From contig JASKMD010000029.1 in assembly GCA_030144725.1 (NCBI GenBank), positions 4,692,678 through 4,756,677 on the forward strand: 64,000 nt of DNA, read 5' to 3'. The translations under genes were made by a program, and so were the position numbers. This stretch comes from Haematococcus lacustris. Its lineage: Eukaryota > Chlorophyta > Chlorophyceae > Chlamydomonadales > Haematococcaceae. Below the pieces are notes generated by a model. That model was given only the letters and a program-made list of their open reading frames with translations. It was not told the DNA's origin and ran no database searches. This document shows, one piece after another, positions 63,329 through 64,000 of this stretch (position 1 is the first letter of the stretch; each line of letters begins with the position of its first letter).

Positions 63329-64000
63329 AAACGCCCCTTGGGCGCTGGGCTGGAAGGTGGTGGGCGTTGGGAAGAGGGTAGAGATCCCCTCCCTCCGCCC
63401 AGAAAGCCCCTAGGGGCCCCTGCCCTGTGGGGTCTAGGGGGTAGAGGCGGCCGTTGGGGCCCACCCAGTGGGAGGGCTGGAGCATGGGGGTGCGCCGCAT
63501 CACAAACCCCACCCCTAGCCCAACCCTCAGGCACTCCCACTCCGGCTGAGGAGGCTGCAGGCGGTCCACCATGCCCTGCCAGGGCTCGGGGAGGCAAGCC
63601 CTGACCAGGTCGGCAGCCCAGCGGGCCTCCCCCTCCAGCTGGGGGCTGTGCATGGCCTCCCTCACGTGGCGGACGTGGGTCCAACCCTTCTCAGCTGCTG
63701 CCTCCCTTGCTGCTGGGTTCATGCGGACTTGCGCGTTGTACCACAGCGGCTCTGCCAGCACCGAGAAGAAGGACTGGCTAGCGGGGGGCACCGCACGGAG
63801 CAGCTTGAGCTCAGCCAGGGCCGCCACGTGAGCTTGCAGCCGCGGGCTGATGCCTCGCGAGGGTGGGGCGGTGGGGTCGGTGATGACCCACGTGCTGCGG
63901 CCGTGGGAGGGGTCTGCCAGCAGGCTGTGGGTCAGAGGCTGCCAGGGTCGAACCCTGGGCGACCAGAGCTGGGCCAGCATCTTTGCCAGCATGGCCGTGC
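63201..64000 (-). pseudogene. C-terminal region of another LINE ORF2 (partial at window edge)
   Basis: The open frame enters from the right edge and runs to 63201. It contains LLRAVPPASQSFFSVLAEPL and WYNAQVRMNPAAREAAAEKG, then WTHVRHVREAM. This resembles the segment after the RT domain in L1-type LINEs (PLW.N.. followed by G...V.H(V/L)). It lies upstream of the putative ORF1 on the same strand. This suggests head-to-tail LINE copies or a longer ORF2 order than usual. The assignment is by pattern only. Confidence 0.4.

Overview
This looks like nuclear DNA from a eukaryote, most likely a GC-rich green alga of the Chlamydomonas/volvocine type. The evidence is many short introns with GTGAG-type donors and TGCAG acceptors, long minisatellites, degenerate CCCTAA/CCCTAG repeats, and a dense load of transposable elements: a Ty3 chromovirus, an EnSpm/CACTA-type transposase, a pogo-type transposase and an APE-type LINE. 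I cannot name the species. There is no bacterial operon, rRNA gene, convincing tRNA gene or CRISPR array.

Layout. 0-7 kb is satellite-rich. It includes a 4.2-kb insertion (2265-6499) that sits inside an array of a 12-bp palindrome. 7-14.3 kb holds three minus-strand genes: a multi-exon gene of unknown function and two paralogous repeat-type genes, one of which has lost its C-terminal half to a 1-kb CAG/Ala tract. 14.3-32.0 kb is bounded by 27-bp inverted repeats. A pogo-type transposase gene is split across it, with the HTH half at 31.6 kb and the remains of the DDE half at 15 kb. About 16 kb of other DNA lies between the halves: ACTGCGCAGT-type minisatellites, a hairpin-rich foldback segment, a possible RGG-rich gene and a young Ty3 element with identical LTRs.

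33.0-35.6 kb is an intact 11-exon minus-strand gene (called B here, 562 codons in my model). Divergent from it is a 10-exon tnp2-like transposase gene (36.5-48.2 kb). Every splice phase agrees in that model, but it carries one in-frame TAA. Its 6-kb intron holds a CCAGTACTGG array with a 2.9-kb foldback element inserted in it. The last three exons and flanking DNA are tandemly triplicated (44655-57176). 57-59 kb has six CCAGTACTGG palindromes at exact 17-bp spacing, then a second B-family gene that is cut off by LINE-derived DNA. 59-64 kb is decayed LINE sequence on the minus strand.

Main theme. Several sequence-unrelated arrays share one design: a short perfect palindrome kept at fixed spacing while the bases between are free to vary. 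Mobile elements have landed inside these palindromes and duplicated 3-4 bp of them. I infer that the arrays are, or derive from, protein-binding subterminal repeats of DNA transposons, and that they also serve as insertion targets.
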